Shown here: positions 1 to 6,016 of the stretch, one piece after another
Layout: each line of letters starts with the position of its first letter
Numbering within the stretch: position 1 is the stretch's first letter
Position numbers and translations under genes: made by a program
Assembly: GCA_018714645.1 (NCBI GenBank)
Contig: DVND01000034.1
Coordinates: 1 to 7,432 of the forward strand
DNA: 7,432 bases
Reading direction: 5' to 3'
Origin: Candidatus Avimonoglobus intestinipullorum
GTDB taxonomy: Bacteria; Bacillota; Clostridia; UBA1381
Notes under the pieces: generated by a model
Databases searched by the model: none
Told to the model about the DNA's origin: nothing
Seen by the model: only the letters and a program-made list of their open reading frames with translations

Positions 1-52
1 GTCTGCCGCTGAAAAAATTGAAAAGGCAGGCGGGAAGGCAGAGGTGATTTAA
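1..52 (+). CDS. rplO: 50S ribosomal protein L15, C-terminal end only
   Basis: Only the last 16 codons and the TAA stop (50-52) are inside the window, and base 1 belongs to a codon cut by the edge. The visible tail reads SAAEKIEKAGGKAEVI, which matches the usual L15 ending (a short helix with AAEKIE, then a Gly-rich turn and a final hydrophobic strand ending EVI). L15 is a large-subunit protein that binds 23S rRNA during late assembly. In nearly all bacteria it lies directly upstream of secY in the spc operon, as here. The last codons also carry the secY ribosome binding site. The call rests on the tail plus synteny. Confidence 0.9.
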   Translation, partial: SAAEKIEKAGGKAEVI

Positions 53-1384
53 TTGTTTGAAACGATTAAGAACGCATTTAAAATCCCTGACTTAAGACGC
101 AGAATATTCTTTACGATTATGATGTTGATTGTATTCCGGTTCGGCGCGCATATTCCGGTGCCGTTTCTCAGCCCGGAAGCGATGCAGCAGTTTTTAGGGG
201 CAGGCGGTACAGACCTGTTCTCACTGTTTGATATATTCACCGGCGGTGCGTTCAGCAACGCCACCGTTATGGCGATGGGTGTTTCCCCCTATATCAACGC
301 CTCCATTATCATCCAGCTGCTGACCGTTGCGATTCCCGCTCTGGAGCGCCTTGCGAAGGAAGGCGTGGAAGGCCGGAAGAAGATTAACAAAATTACAAGG
401 TACGTTGGTATTGCATTGGCGTTTGTCCAAGGCGCGGGCTTATATGTAACCCTGCACAACATGGGCGTGCAAAGCAATACGACAGTGATTGCGAATGAAT
501 CTGCCCTGACATTTTTTGTGATTACCTTGACGTTTACCGCAGGTACCGCATTCATTGTATGGCTGGGCGAATTGATTACGGAAAAAGGGCTTGGGAACGG
601 CGTTTCCATGATCATTTTTGCCGGTATCGTATCAAGAATCCCCTCCGGGATTTATACCATTTACCAGCAGTTCCTGACGCCGAGCATCACCTTTAAAGGC
701 GCTGCGATTTCCCTGGGCATCCTGATTATTGCGATTGCGGCGATTACATTTGTCGTGCTGTTTAACACAGCGGAGCGCAGGATCCCGGTGCAGTATGCAA
801 AGCGTGTGGTTGGCCGGAAAATGTACGGCGGACAGAGCACAAACATCCCCATCAAGGTTGTTATGGGCGGCGTTATGCCGATCATCTTTGCATCCAGCAT
901 CATGGCATTCCCGGCAACCATCGTACGGCTGGTTTCCGGCGGCGAACTGCCGACTTCCGGCATCGGGCATTTGATTTTAAGCTGCCTGAGCGCAGGTTTG
1001 GGGCCGTGGTGGACCTCTGTAGTTTATGGAGTATTGTATTTTATATTGATATTATTCTTCACGTACTTCTATACTGCGATCCAGTTCAACCCGATTGAAA
1101 TGGCGAACAATATGAAGAAGAGCGGCGGATATATCCCCGGTTACAGGCCGGGCAAACCCACAAGCGATTTTATTTCGAAGGTTGCGAACAGGCTGAACCT
1201 TGCAGGCGCAATATTCCTCGGGATCATTGCGGTACTGCCGATTATCATCGGCGCAATTTTCGGAATCAACAGCCTGCAGATCGGCGGTACGTCCCTCCTG
1301 ATTATGGAAGGCGTTGCGCTTGAAACTGTCCGGCAGATTGAATCACAGATGACCATGCGGCATTATAAGGGCTTCCTTGAGTAA
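53..1384 (+). CDS. secY: Protein translocase subunit SecY
   Basis: SecY is the central pore of the SecYEG channel in the cytoplasmic membrane, exporting unfolded proteins with SecA and inserting membrane proteins. The 443-residue product has normal length and about ten hydrophobic segments. Visible landmarks are the plug region after TM1 (GGAFSNATVMAMG, about 64-76), the first SecY signature GVSPYINASIIIQLL (76-90), the cytosolic loop ERRIPVQYAKR (241-251) that faces SecA or the ribosome, and the loop GYIPGYRPGKPT (359-370). Arg365 in that loop aligns with the conserved C5-loop arginine (Arg357 in E. coli) needed for SecA-driven transport. The protein ends with the typical basic tail RHYKGFLE. 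The start is TTG at 53, touching the rplO stop, with GAGGTGA (41-47) five bases upstream. No other in-frame start fits the normal N-terminus (MFETIKNAFKIPDLRRRI). Confidence 0.98.
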   Translation: MFETIKNAFKIPDLRRRIFFTIMMLIVFRFGAHIPVPFLSPEAMQQFLGAGGTDLFSLFDIFTGGAFSNATVMAMGVSPYINASIIIQLLTVAIPALERLAKEGVEGRKKINKITRYVGIALAFVQGAGLYVTLHNMGVQSNTTVIANESALTFFVITLTFTAGTAFIVWLGELITEKGLGNGVSMIIFAGIVSRIPSGIYTIYQQFLTPSITFKGAAISLGILIIAIAAITFVVLFNTAERRIPVQYAKRVVGRKMYGGQSTNIPIKVVMGGVMPIIFASSIMAFPATIVRLVSGGELPTSGIGHLILSCLSAGLGPWWTSVVYGVLYFILILFFTYFYTAIQFNPIEMANNMKKSGGYIPGYRPGKPTSDFISKVANRLNLAGAIFLGIIAVLPIIIGAIFGINSLQIGGTSLLIMEGVALETVRQIESQMTMRHYKGFLE

Positions 1385-1409
1385 GGAATGAGAAAGGTGG
1401 CAATTCAGA

Positions 1410-2045
1410 ATGAATTTGATTTTATTGGGACCTCCCGGCGCGGGAAAAGGCACACAAGCAGAAATCTTATCGAAGCGTTTGGGCATCGAGACGATTTCCA
1501 CGGGGGTAATGCTTCGGACTGCCATCAGAGAAGGAACCGAACTGGGGACAATGGCGCAGGAGTATATCAACGCCGGCAAGCTTGTTCCTGATGACGTTGT
1601 TGTTGGAATTGTAAAGGAACGCCTGAGTAAGGACGACTGCAAAAAGGGTTTCATCCTGGATGGATTCCCCCGGACGACTGCCCAGGCGGAGGCGCTGGAA
1701 CAGGCGGGCGTGCGGATTGACAAGGTGCTTTCATTGGAGGTGTCTGATGAAACCATCATTGAACGGCTGTCCGGCCGGCGCGAATGCAAGGACTGCGGGA
1801 CGCCCTATCACGTGGTTTATAAGCCGTCAGCAAACGGTGACAAGTGCCAGGTATGCGGCGGGCCGTTGATCCAGCGTGCCGATGACAACGAAGAAACGGT
1901 GAAAAACCGGATTCAGGTATATCACGAGCAGACGGAGCCAATTAAAGAATTTTACCAAAAACAAGGGAAAGTGGTTGTTGCCCACGGCAGGGAAGAGCTT
2001 GCGGATACCACAAGGGAAGTCGCAAAAGCTCTGGGCCTGGAATAA
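1410..2045 (+). CDS. adk: Adenylate kinase, zinc-binding long form
   Basis: This cytosolic enzyme catalyses ATP + AMP = 2 ADP and keeps adenylate pools balanced. The 211-residue product begins with the P-loop GPPGAGKGTQ (7-16). The AMP-binding region spans about 30-60 (STGVMLR, 30-36), and the NMP-kinase signature FILDGFPRT lies at 81-89. The LID domain (about 121-160) carries two Cys pairs, C126-x2-C129 and C146-x2-C149, the four-cysteine structural zinc site common in Gram-positive adenylate kinases and absent from the E. coli enzyme. Start ATG 1410 is preceded by AAAGGTGG (1393-1400) at nine bases, 25 bases after secY. A position between secY and map is standard in Firmicutes. All catalytic motifs are intact. 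Confidence 0.98.
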   Translation: MNLILLGPPGAGKGTQAEILSKRLGIETISTGVMLRTAIREGTELGTMAQEYINAGKLVPDDVVVGIVKERLSKDDCKKGFILDGFPRTTAQAEALEQAGVRIDKVLSLEVSDETIIERLSGRRECKDCGTPYHVVYKPSANGDKCQVCGGPLIQRADDNEETVKNRIQVYHEQTEPIKEFYQKQGKVVVAHGREELADTTREVAKALGLE

Positions 2046-2057
2046 GCGGAACGCTTT

Positions 2058-2074
2058 GGGAGTATTCATGTATG
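2058..2074 (+). promoter_or_regulatory. Weak ribosome binding site and competing starts at map
   Basis: The sequence GGGAG (2058-2062) is the only Shine-Dalgarno match, weaker than those of the neighbouring genes. It lies nine bases before the map ATG (2072) and five bases before an out-of-frame ATG (2068) whose frame closes after nine codons at TGA 2095-2097. The map start is chosen because MISIKSKSEIEKMR is the normal beginning of type I methionine aminopeptidases. Confidence 0.55.
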
Positions 2075-2818
2075 ATATCGATCAAGTCAAAATCTGAAAT
2101 AGAAAAGATGCGGCTGGCGTGCAAAATTACCGGGGATGCGCTGAAAGCAATTGAAAAGCATGTCAAACCCGGAGTTTCTACCCACCAGCTGGACAAAATC
2201 GCATATGATTATATTACTTCCAGGGGCGCAACCCCCAATTTCCTGCATTATAATGGGTTCCCGGCGAGCATTTGCGCTTCTGTGAACGATGAGGTGGTAC
2301 ACGGGATTCCGGATAAGCATCGGATTCTGCGGGAAGGCGATATCATCAGCATTGATATGGGCGCGTGTATACAGGGCTATAATGGCGACGCGGCAAGGAC
2401 GTTCCCCGTCGGGAAGATTTCTGCGGAAGCCCAGCGCCTGATTGACGTGACCAGACAGAGCTTTTTTGAAGGAATCAAATACGCGGTGCATGGCGCAAAG
2501 CTGGGCGACGTTTCAGCAACCATCCAGGAATATGTGGAATCCCATGGGTATTCCGTAGTCCGCGATTTGGTCGGGCACGGGATTGGGAAGCATCTGCATG
2601 AGGATCCCAGCGTCCCGAATTTTGGACGCAGGGGGCACGGCGTGAAGCTGGCTACCGGCATGACCTTGGCCATTGAGCCGATGGTCAATGCGGGTTCCTA
2701 TGAGGTTGGGGTGCTGGACAATGACTGGACGGTTGTGACCGAGGACGGGAGCCTGTCGGCGCACTATGAAAACACCGTCCTGATAAAACCCACAGAATGC
2801 GAAATATTGACGCTGTGA
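2072..2818 (+). CDS. map: Type I methionine aminopeptidase
   Basis: The enzyme removes the initiator methionine, after deformylation, from nascent proteins whose second residue is small. It is a cytosolic two-metal hydrolase with the pita-bread fold. The 248-residue length is normal for the bacterial type I form, and there is no N-terminal zinc-finger or SecC-like extension. The five metal ligands can be placed: D95 (SIDMG), D106 (NGDAART), H169 (VGHGIG), E202 (AIEPM) and E233 (HYENTV). Substrate-side histidines H77 (EVVHGIP) and H176 (KHLHEDP) are also present. The gene follows adk by 26 bases and precedes the KOW gene, the classical Firmicutes order. Translation signals are weak compared with neighbours (see the separate entry). 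Nothing suggests loss of function. Confidence 0.98.
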   Translation: MISIKSKSEIEKMRLACKITGDALKAIEKHVKPGVSTHQLDKIAYDYITSRGATPNFLHYNGFPASICASVNDEVVHGIPDKHRILREGDIISIDMGACIQGYNGDAARTFPVGKISAEAQRLIDVTRQSFFEGIKYAVHGAKLGDVSATIQEYVESHGYSVVRDLVGHGIGKHLHEDPSVPNFGRRGHGVKLATGMTLAIEPMVNAGSYEVGVLDNDWTVVTEDGSLSAHYENTVLIKPTECEILTL

Positions 2819-2830
2819 GGGATGGAAATG
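2817..2830 (+). promoter_or_regulatory. Ribosome binding site deciding the KOW-protein start
   Basis: GAGGG (2817-2821) overlaps the map stop codon TGA (2816-2818). It directly abuts an ATG at 2822, too close to serve it, but lies six bases before a second in-frame ATG at 2828. The second ATG is therefore the more likely start, which shortens the protein by two residues. Overlap of the site with the map stop suggests translational coupling. Confidence 0.6.
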
Positions 2831-3118
2831 GAAATTTGTAAGGGCAGCGTTGTTTTTTCAAAAGCGGGCAGAGACAAAGGCGGCGCATTCCTTGTGCTGC
2901 GTGTAGACGGCGGCTATGCGGCGATTGCCGATGGAAGGCTGCGGCGCGTTGAAAAACCAAAGCGGAAAAAATTGAAGCATTTACAAAAAACCAACAACGT
3001 GTTAGAGCTTGAGACAGATGCTGACGGGAGGCCGACAAATGCGCAGGTGCGTAAGGCATTGGCCCCATATAAACCAAGTAATGCAGTTGAGGGAGGTTGT
3101 TTCTTTGGCAAAGGATGA
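2828..3118 (+). CDS. KOW-domain RNA-binding protein (L14e-like)
   Basis: A 96-residue basic protein (98 if ATG 2822 is used). Residues 4-30 (KGSVVFSKAGRDKGGAFLVL and following) fit a KOW motif, the small beta-barrel RNA-binding element seen in L24, NusG and the archaeal/eukaryotic L14e family. A strongly basic stretch follows (RRVEKPKRKKLKHLQ, 39-53), then an acidic patch (ELETDADG) and a short helix TNAQVRKALAPY. Small KOW proteins at exactly this place, between map and infA, are common in Firmicutes (ybzG in Bacillus subtilis, as I recall). Their exact function is not established; ribosome or rRNA association is inferred from the domain and the neighbours. The C-terminal tail SNAVEGGCFFGKG looks unconstrained and is encoded by DNA that also holds the infA ribosome binding site and first codons, a 14-base gene overlap. 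No enzyme motif is present. Confidence 0.87.
   Translation: MEICKGSVVFSKAGRDKGGAFLVLRVDGGYAAIADGRLRRVEKPKRKKLKHLQKTNNVLELETDADGRPTNAQVRKALAPYKPSNAVEGGCFFGKG
3091..3107 (+). promoter_or_regulatory. infA ribosome binding site and TTG start inside the KOW gene
   Basis: GGGAGG (3091-3096) lies eight bases before TTG (3105-3107). This pair gives exactly the 72-residue IF-1 beginning MAKDDVLELEGTVVE. An in-frame ATG further upstream at 3009 would add 32 residues (MRQMLTGGRQ...) unlike any IF-1, so it is rejected. The site lies wholly within the coding sequence of the preceding gene, so ribosomes finishing that gene pass over the infA start. Confidence 0.85.
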
Positions 3119-3323
3119 CGTTTTGGAATTAGAGGGTACTGTTGTTGAAACATTACCGAACGCGATGTTTAAGGTGGAGCTGGAAAACGGACATCAGATT
3201 CTGGCCCACATTTCAGGTAAATTGAGAATGAACTTCATTAAGATTCTTCCGGGTGATAGGGTGACGATTGAGATGTCGCCATACGACCTGACACGGGGCA
3301 GAATCACTTGGAGGTCGAAATAA
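3105..3323 (+). CDS. infA: Translation initiation factor IF-1
   Basis: IF-1 occupies the ribosomal A site of the 30S subunit during initiation and strengthens IF-2 and IF-3 action. With TTG 3105 as start the product is 72 residues, the standard length. It is a single S1-like OB-fold: MAKDDVLELEGTVVETLPNA, then MFKVELENGHQILAHISGK (21-39), LRMNFIKILPGDRVTIEMSPYDL, and the signature end TRGRITWRSK (63-72). The fit to the family covers essentially the whole length. The gene overlaps the KOW gene by 14 bases and is followed 13 bases later by rpmJ, whose ribosome binding site overlaps the infA stop. The rare TTG start probably lowers initiation or makes it depend on upstream translation; that regulatory point is inference. 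Confidence 0.98.
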   Translation: MAKDDVLELEGTVVETLPNAMFKVELENGHQILAHISGKLRMNFIKILPGDRVTIEMSPYDLTRGRITWRSK

Positions 3324-3336
3324 GGAGGTAGTTGGA

Positions 3337-3450
3337 ATGAAAGTACGTCCATCGGTGAAACCAATTTGCGAAAAATGTAAAATCATCAAGAGAAAAGGCA
3401 AAATCATGGTGATCTGCGAAAATCCGAAGCATAAGCAGAAGCAGGGTTAA
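3337..3450 (+). CDS. rpmJ: 50S ribosomal protein L36, zinc-ribbon form
   Basis: A 37-residue protein, easily overlooked because of its size: MKVRPSVKPICEKCKIIKRK, then GKIMVICENPKHKQKQG. L36 is the smallest large-subunit protein and binds 23S rRNA near the L7/L12 stalk side. Ligands C11, C14, C27 and H32 form the C-x2-C...C-x4-H zinc ribbon, so this is the zinc-containing (C+) version rather than the zinc-free paralogue made by some bacteria under zinc starvation. AAGGAGG (3322-3328) overlaps the infA stop codon and lies eight bases before the ATG, giving a very strong ribosome binding site. The position between infA and rpsM is the universal one. The reading frame ends with TAA at 3448-3450. 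Confidence 0.98.
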   Translation: MKVRPSVKPICEKCKIIKRKGKIMVICENPKHKQKQG

Positions 3451-3566
3451 AGCAGGGAAAAAGATTTGTTTATAACTTGTTCGGGCGCGGCTGCCGTTTT
3501 GTGAGAAACGGAACTTGAACAGTTTGTATAGCATCATATTTGAATTTGAAACATGGAGGTGTAACA
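3451..3566 (+). promoter_or_regulatory. rpmJ-rpsM leader with GNRA-capped hairpin (possible regulatory RNA)
   Basis: This 116-base gap is the longest untranslated stretch inside the operon; other gaps are 0-38 bases. It contains a hairpin with arms CCGTTTT (3494-3500) and GAAACGG (3505-3511), seven pairs including one T-G, closed by GTGA (3501-3504), a GNRA-type tetraloop. A possible outer stem joins TTGTTC (3477-3482) and GAACAG (3517-3522), and CGG 3482-3484 could instead pair with CCG 3494-3496. The hexamer AACTTG occurs twice (3474-3479 and 3512-3517). No T-run follows, so it is not a terminator, and I see no good promoter. Location right before rpsM matches the S4-binding leader of the E. 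coli alpha operon. Regulatory function is inferred from position and structure only. Confidence 0.4.
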
Positions 3567-3935
3567 ATGGCAAGAATCGCGGGTGTCGATTTACCGAGAG
3601 AAAAAAGAGTGGAAGTGGGTCTGACATATATCTACGGAATCGGTCTGAAAAGTTCTCAGAAGATTTTAGCGCAGAATGGGATCAATCCTGACACAAGAGT
3701 GAAAGATTTAACCGAAGAAGAGGTTACGAAGCTGAGAGAATCCATTGATAACCATTACACGGTTGAAGGGGATTTGAGACGGCAGATCGCATTGGATATC
3801 AAAAGGCTGATGGAAATCGGATGCTACAGAGGGATCCGACATAGAAAGGGCCTGCCTGTCCGCGGGCAGAATACGAAGAACAATGCAAGAACCAGAAAAG
3901 GTCCTGCAAAGACGATGGCAAACAAGAAAAAGTAA
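3567..3935 (+). CDS. rpsM: 30S ribosomal protein S13
   Basis: S13 sits in the head of the small subunit, contacts S19, forms intersubunit bridges and touches the P-site tRNA with its tail. The 122-residue product is of normal length. It starts MARIAGVDLPREKRVEVGLT, has the helix-two-turn-helix region with YIYGIGLKSSQKIL (21-34), the family signature CYRGIRHRKGLPVRGQ (86-101) and the basic tail TKNNARTRKGPAKTMANKKK (103-122). Start ATG 3567 is six bases after GGAGGT (3555-3560). An upstream in-frame TTG (3540) would add nine residues translated from the binding site itself and is rejected. It is the first gene of the alpha-type cluster and follows the structured leader. Confidence 0.98.
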   Translation: MARIAGVDLPREKRVEVGLTYIYGIGLKSSQKILAQNGINPDTRVKDLTEEEVTKLRESIDNHYTVEGDLRRQIALDIKRLMEIGCYRGIRHRKGLPVRGQNTKNNARTRKGPAKTMANKKK

Positions 3936-3955
3936 TAAAGGAGGGACTGAACTAA

Positions 3956-4354
3956 ATGGCTAAAGTGGCGAAAAAAGCGACACGCACAAGACGTCGTGAC
4001 AGAAAAAATATTGAAAAAGGCGCGGCTCATATCCGTTCCACATTCAACAACACAATCGTTACCATTACAGACACAGCGGGAAATGCGCTGTCCTGGGCAA
4101 GCGCCGGCGGTTTAGGCTTCAGGGGCTCGAAAAAGAGCACTCCGTTTGCCGCGCAGACTGCGGCTGAAACCGCAGCAAAGGCTGCCATGGAGCATGGCCT
4201 GAAAACTGTTGAAGTCTATGTAAAGGGGCCGGGCGCCGGCCGTGAAGCTGCAATCAGGGCATTGCAGGCAGCCGGGCTGGAAGTGAACATGATCAAAGAT
4301 GTTACGCCGATCCCGCATAACGGATGCAGACCGCCGAAGAGAAGGCGCGTGTGA
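3956..4354 (+). CDS. rpsK: 30S ribosomal protein S11
   Basis: S11 binds the platform of the 30S subunit near the 690 and 790 loops of 16S rRNA, beside S7, S18 and the mRNA exit. The product is 132 residues with a basic N-terminus (AKKATRTRRRDRKNIEKG), the core GAAHIRSTFNNTIVTITD (22-39), GNALSWASAGGLGFRGSKKS (42-61), the loop YVKGPGAGREAAIRALQ (88-104) and the signature end IKDVTPIPHNGCRPPKRRRV (113-132). The Asn-Gly pair at 122-123 matches the site known to form isoaspartate in E. coli S11. AAAGGAGGG (3937-3945) precedes ATG 3956 by ten bases, 20 bases after rpsM. All usual motifs are intact. Confidence 0.98.
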   Translation: MAKVAKKATRTRRRDRKNIEKGAAHIRSTFNNTIVTITDTAGNALSWASAGGLGFRGSKKSTPFAAQTAAETAAKAAMEHGLKTVEVYVKGPGAGREAAIRALQAAGLEVNMIKDVTPIPHNGCRPPKRRRV

Positions 4355-4388
4355 TTTGGACGATTATTGTTGAAGGAGGTTATAAAGC

Positions 4389-4982
4389 ATGGCTAAAAAT
4401 ATGCAGCCCGTCTTAAAAAGATGTAAAACGCTGGGCATTGAGCCGGGAGTCATGGGGATCAACAAGCATTCCAAAAGAAACCCGAAGCAGTCTCGGAAGA
4501 AACAATCCGAATACGGCTTACAGCTGAATGAAAAGCAAAAAGTGAAGTTTATATATGGCGTTCTGGAAAAACAGTTTAGAAAATACTATGTAATGGCTAC
4601 CAAGAGGAACGGAATCACCGGTGAGATGCTGCTTCAGATCCTGGAATCCAGACTGGACAACGTGGTATTCCGCCTCGGGCTGGCCAATACGCGGCGCGAA
4701 GCACGCCAGATTGTAAACCATGGCCACATTCTTGTAAACGGCAAAAAGGTCAATATCCCGTCTTACCTGATTAAGCAGGGGGATGTTGTCACATTGAAAG
4801 AAAAGAGCAGAAGCTCTTCCAGAATGAAGGACATTGTTGAAACGAATGCGTCCAGAGTGGTACCGAAATGGTTGGATATGGACAAGAATACACTGACCGG
4901 CAAGGTCGTTGCCCTGCCGGCACGCGATGACATCGACTATGAAGTCGAAGAACATTTAATCGTCGAATTGTATTCGAAGTAA
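4389..4982 (+). CDS. rpsD: 30S ribosomal protein S4, zinc-free form
   Basis: S4 is a primary 16S rRNA-binding protein that nucleates 30S assembly and lines the mRNA entry. The product is 197 residues. The N-terminal part (1-45) reads MAKNMQPVLKRCKTLGIEPG and has a single Cys (C12), so it lacks the four-cysteine zinc knuckle of some S4 proteins; zinc-free forms with this beginning are common in Clostridia. SEYGLQLNEKQKVKFIYGVLEKQF (40-63) is the conserved helical core, and the S4 RNA-binding domain spans about 87-150 (SRLDNVVFRLGLANTRREAR, then HGHILVNGKKVNIPSYLI). GAAGGAGGT (4372-4380) precedes the ATG by eight bases. Its place between rpsK and rpoA matches the E. coli alpha operon, whereas in B. 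subtilis rpsD is elsewhere. S4 is the autogenous repressor in both species, so it may act on this operon too. Confidence 0.98.
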   Translation: MAKNMQPVLKRCKTLGIEPGVMGINKHSKRNPKQSRKKQSEYGLQLNEKQKVKFIYGVLEKQFRKYYVMATKRNGITGEMLLQILESRLDNVVFRLGLANTRREARQIVNHGHILVNGKKVNIPSYLIKQGDVVTLKEKSRSSSRMKDIVETNASRVVPKWLDMDKNTLTGKVVALPARDDIDYEVEEHLIVELYSK

Positions 4983-5041
4983 TAAATGTTATTACCCTCG
5001 GTAAGTGGATAGGAAAATATGTGAAGGAGGGTTACTATAAA

Positions 5042-5986
5042 ATGATAGAAATGGAAAAACCAAACATAGAATGTACCCAAATGACCGGCACCTACGGGAA
5101 ATTTGTCGTGGGGCCGCTGGAGCGCGGCTATGGAACGACCATAGGCAATTCATTGCGCCGGATTTTGCTCTCATCCCTGCCGGGCGCCGCTGCAACGTCG
5201 GTTAAAATTGAAGGCGTACAGCATGAATTTTCAACAGTGCCCGGTGTGACGGAGGATGTCACCGAGTTGATTTTAAATATCAAGAAACTGGCTTTGAAGC
5301 TTTACACGGACCTTCCAAAGACAGTTTATATAGAAGCGAAGGGCGCATGCGAAATCACTGCGGCTGATATCAAAACCGATGCGGACGTGGAGATTTTTAA
5401 TCCGGACCTGCATATCGCGACGTTGAACGAGGATGCGCGGCTGTATATGGAAATTACGCTTGCCAAAGGCCGCGGATATATTTCTGCAGAAAAGAACAAG
5501 CAGAATTTACAGCCGCCGGTGGGCGTAATCCCTGTGGATTCGATTTTTACCCCTATTAAAAAAGTCAATTATACAGTGGAAAACACCAGGGTGGGGCAGT
5601 ATACCGACCGTGAAACCTTAACGGTGGAGCTGTGGACAAATGGGACGATCAGCCCCGATGAGGCTGTCAGCCTTGCTGCAAAAATCATGAACGATTTGCT
5701 GCGGTTGTTCGTAGACCTCTCGGAGGATGCGAAGAACACAGAAATCATTATTGAAAAGGAAGAAAGCAAGAAGGAAAAAGTCCTGGAAATGACCATCGAG
5801 GAACTGGATTTATCCGTCCGTTCCTACAACTGCTTGAAGCGTGCAGGCATCAATACCGTCGAGGATTTGATCAACAAATCCGAGGAGGATATGATGAAGG
5901 TGCGCAATCTCGGCAGAAAGTCGCTTGAAGAAGTTATAAACAAATTGAACGGATTAGGCCTATTCCTGAAGAAGGAAGAAGAATAG
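5042..5986 (+). CDS. rpoA: DNA-directed RNA polymerase subunit alpha
   Basis: The alpha dimer is the assembly platform for beta and beta-prime, and its C-terminal domain binds UP elements and activators. The product is 314 residues, the usual Firmicutes length. The N-terminal domain (1 to about 225) has the dimerisation motif GYGTTIGNSLRRILLSSLPG (29-48) and VEGVTEDV-type loop VPGVTEDVTELILNIK (66-81). A charged linker (about 230-248, EKEESKKEK) leads to the C-terminal domain EELDLSVRSYNCLKRAGI (253-270) and VRNLGRKSLEEVINKL (287-302). DNA-contact residues align with E. coli R265, N268, C269, G296, K298 and S299 as R260, N263, C264, G291, K293 and S294. Start ATG 5042 lies ten bases after AAGGAGGG (5024-5031). 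A GTG at 5021 would include the binding site in the protein and is rejected. A second ATG at 5051 is possible but less typical. Confidence 0.98.
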   Translation: MIEMEKPNIECTQMTGTYGKFVVGPLERGYGTTIGNSLRRILLSSLPGAAATSVKIEGVQHEFSTVPGVTEDVTELILNIKKLALKLYTDLPKTVYIEAKGACEITAADIKTDADVEIFNPDLHIATLNEDARLYMEITLAKGRGYISAEKNKQNLQPPVGVIPVDSIFTPIKKVNYTVENTRVGQYTDRETLTVELWTNGTISPDEAVSLAAKIMNDLLRLFVDLSEDAKNTEIIIEKEESKKEKVLEMTIEELDLSVRSYNCLKRAGINTVEDLINKSEEDMMKVRNLGRKSLEEVINKLNGLGLFLKKEEE

Positions 5987-6016
5987 AGGTTTCCCAAACG
6001 AAAGGAGGTATTGTTC

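Noticed and set aside
1343..1789. 148-codon open frame on the - strand across the secY-adk junction
   Set aside because: Antisense to two conserved genes with no recognisable motif; treated as chance.
3009..3104. Upstream extension of infA from ATG 3009
   Set aside because: It would add 32 residues unlike any IF-1 and overlap most of the end of the KOW gene; TTG 3105 has the binding site and gives the exact family length.
3499..3543. Promoter in the rpmJ-rpsM gap (TTGTGA, TTGAAC with TATAGC or CATATT)
   Set aside because: Spacings are 14 or 20 bases and the -10 matches are poor, so no combination fits a sigma-A promoter convincingly.
4992..5004. Small hairpin TTACC/GGTAA in the rpsD-rpoA gap
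   Set aside because: Five pairs with a three-base loop and no T-run; too weak to be a terminator or a supported regulatory element.
5021..5041. GTG start seven codons upstream of rpoA
   Set aside because: It has no binding site of its own and would translate the AAGGAGGG that clearly serves ATG 5042.
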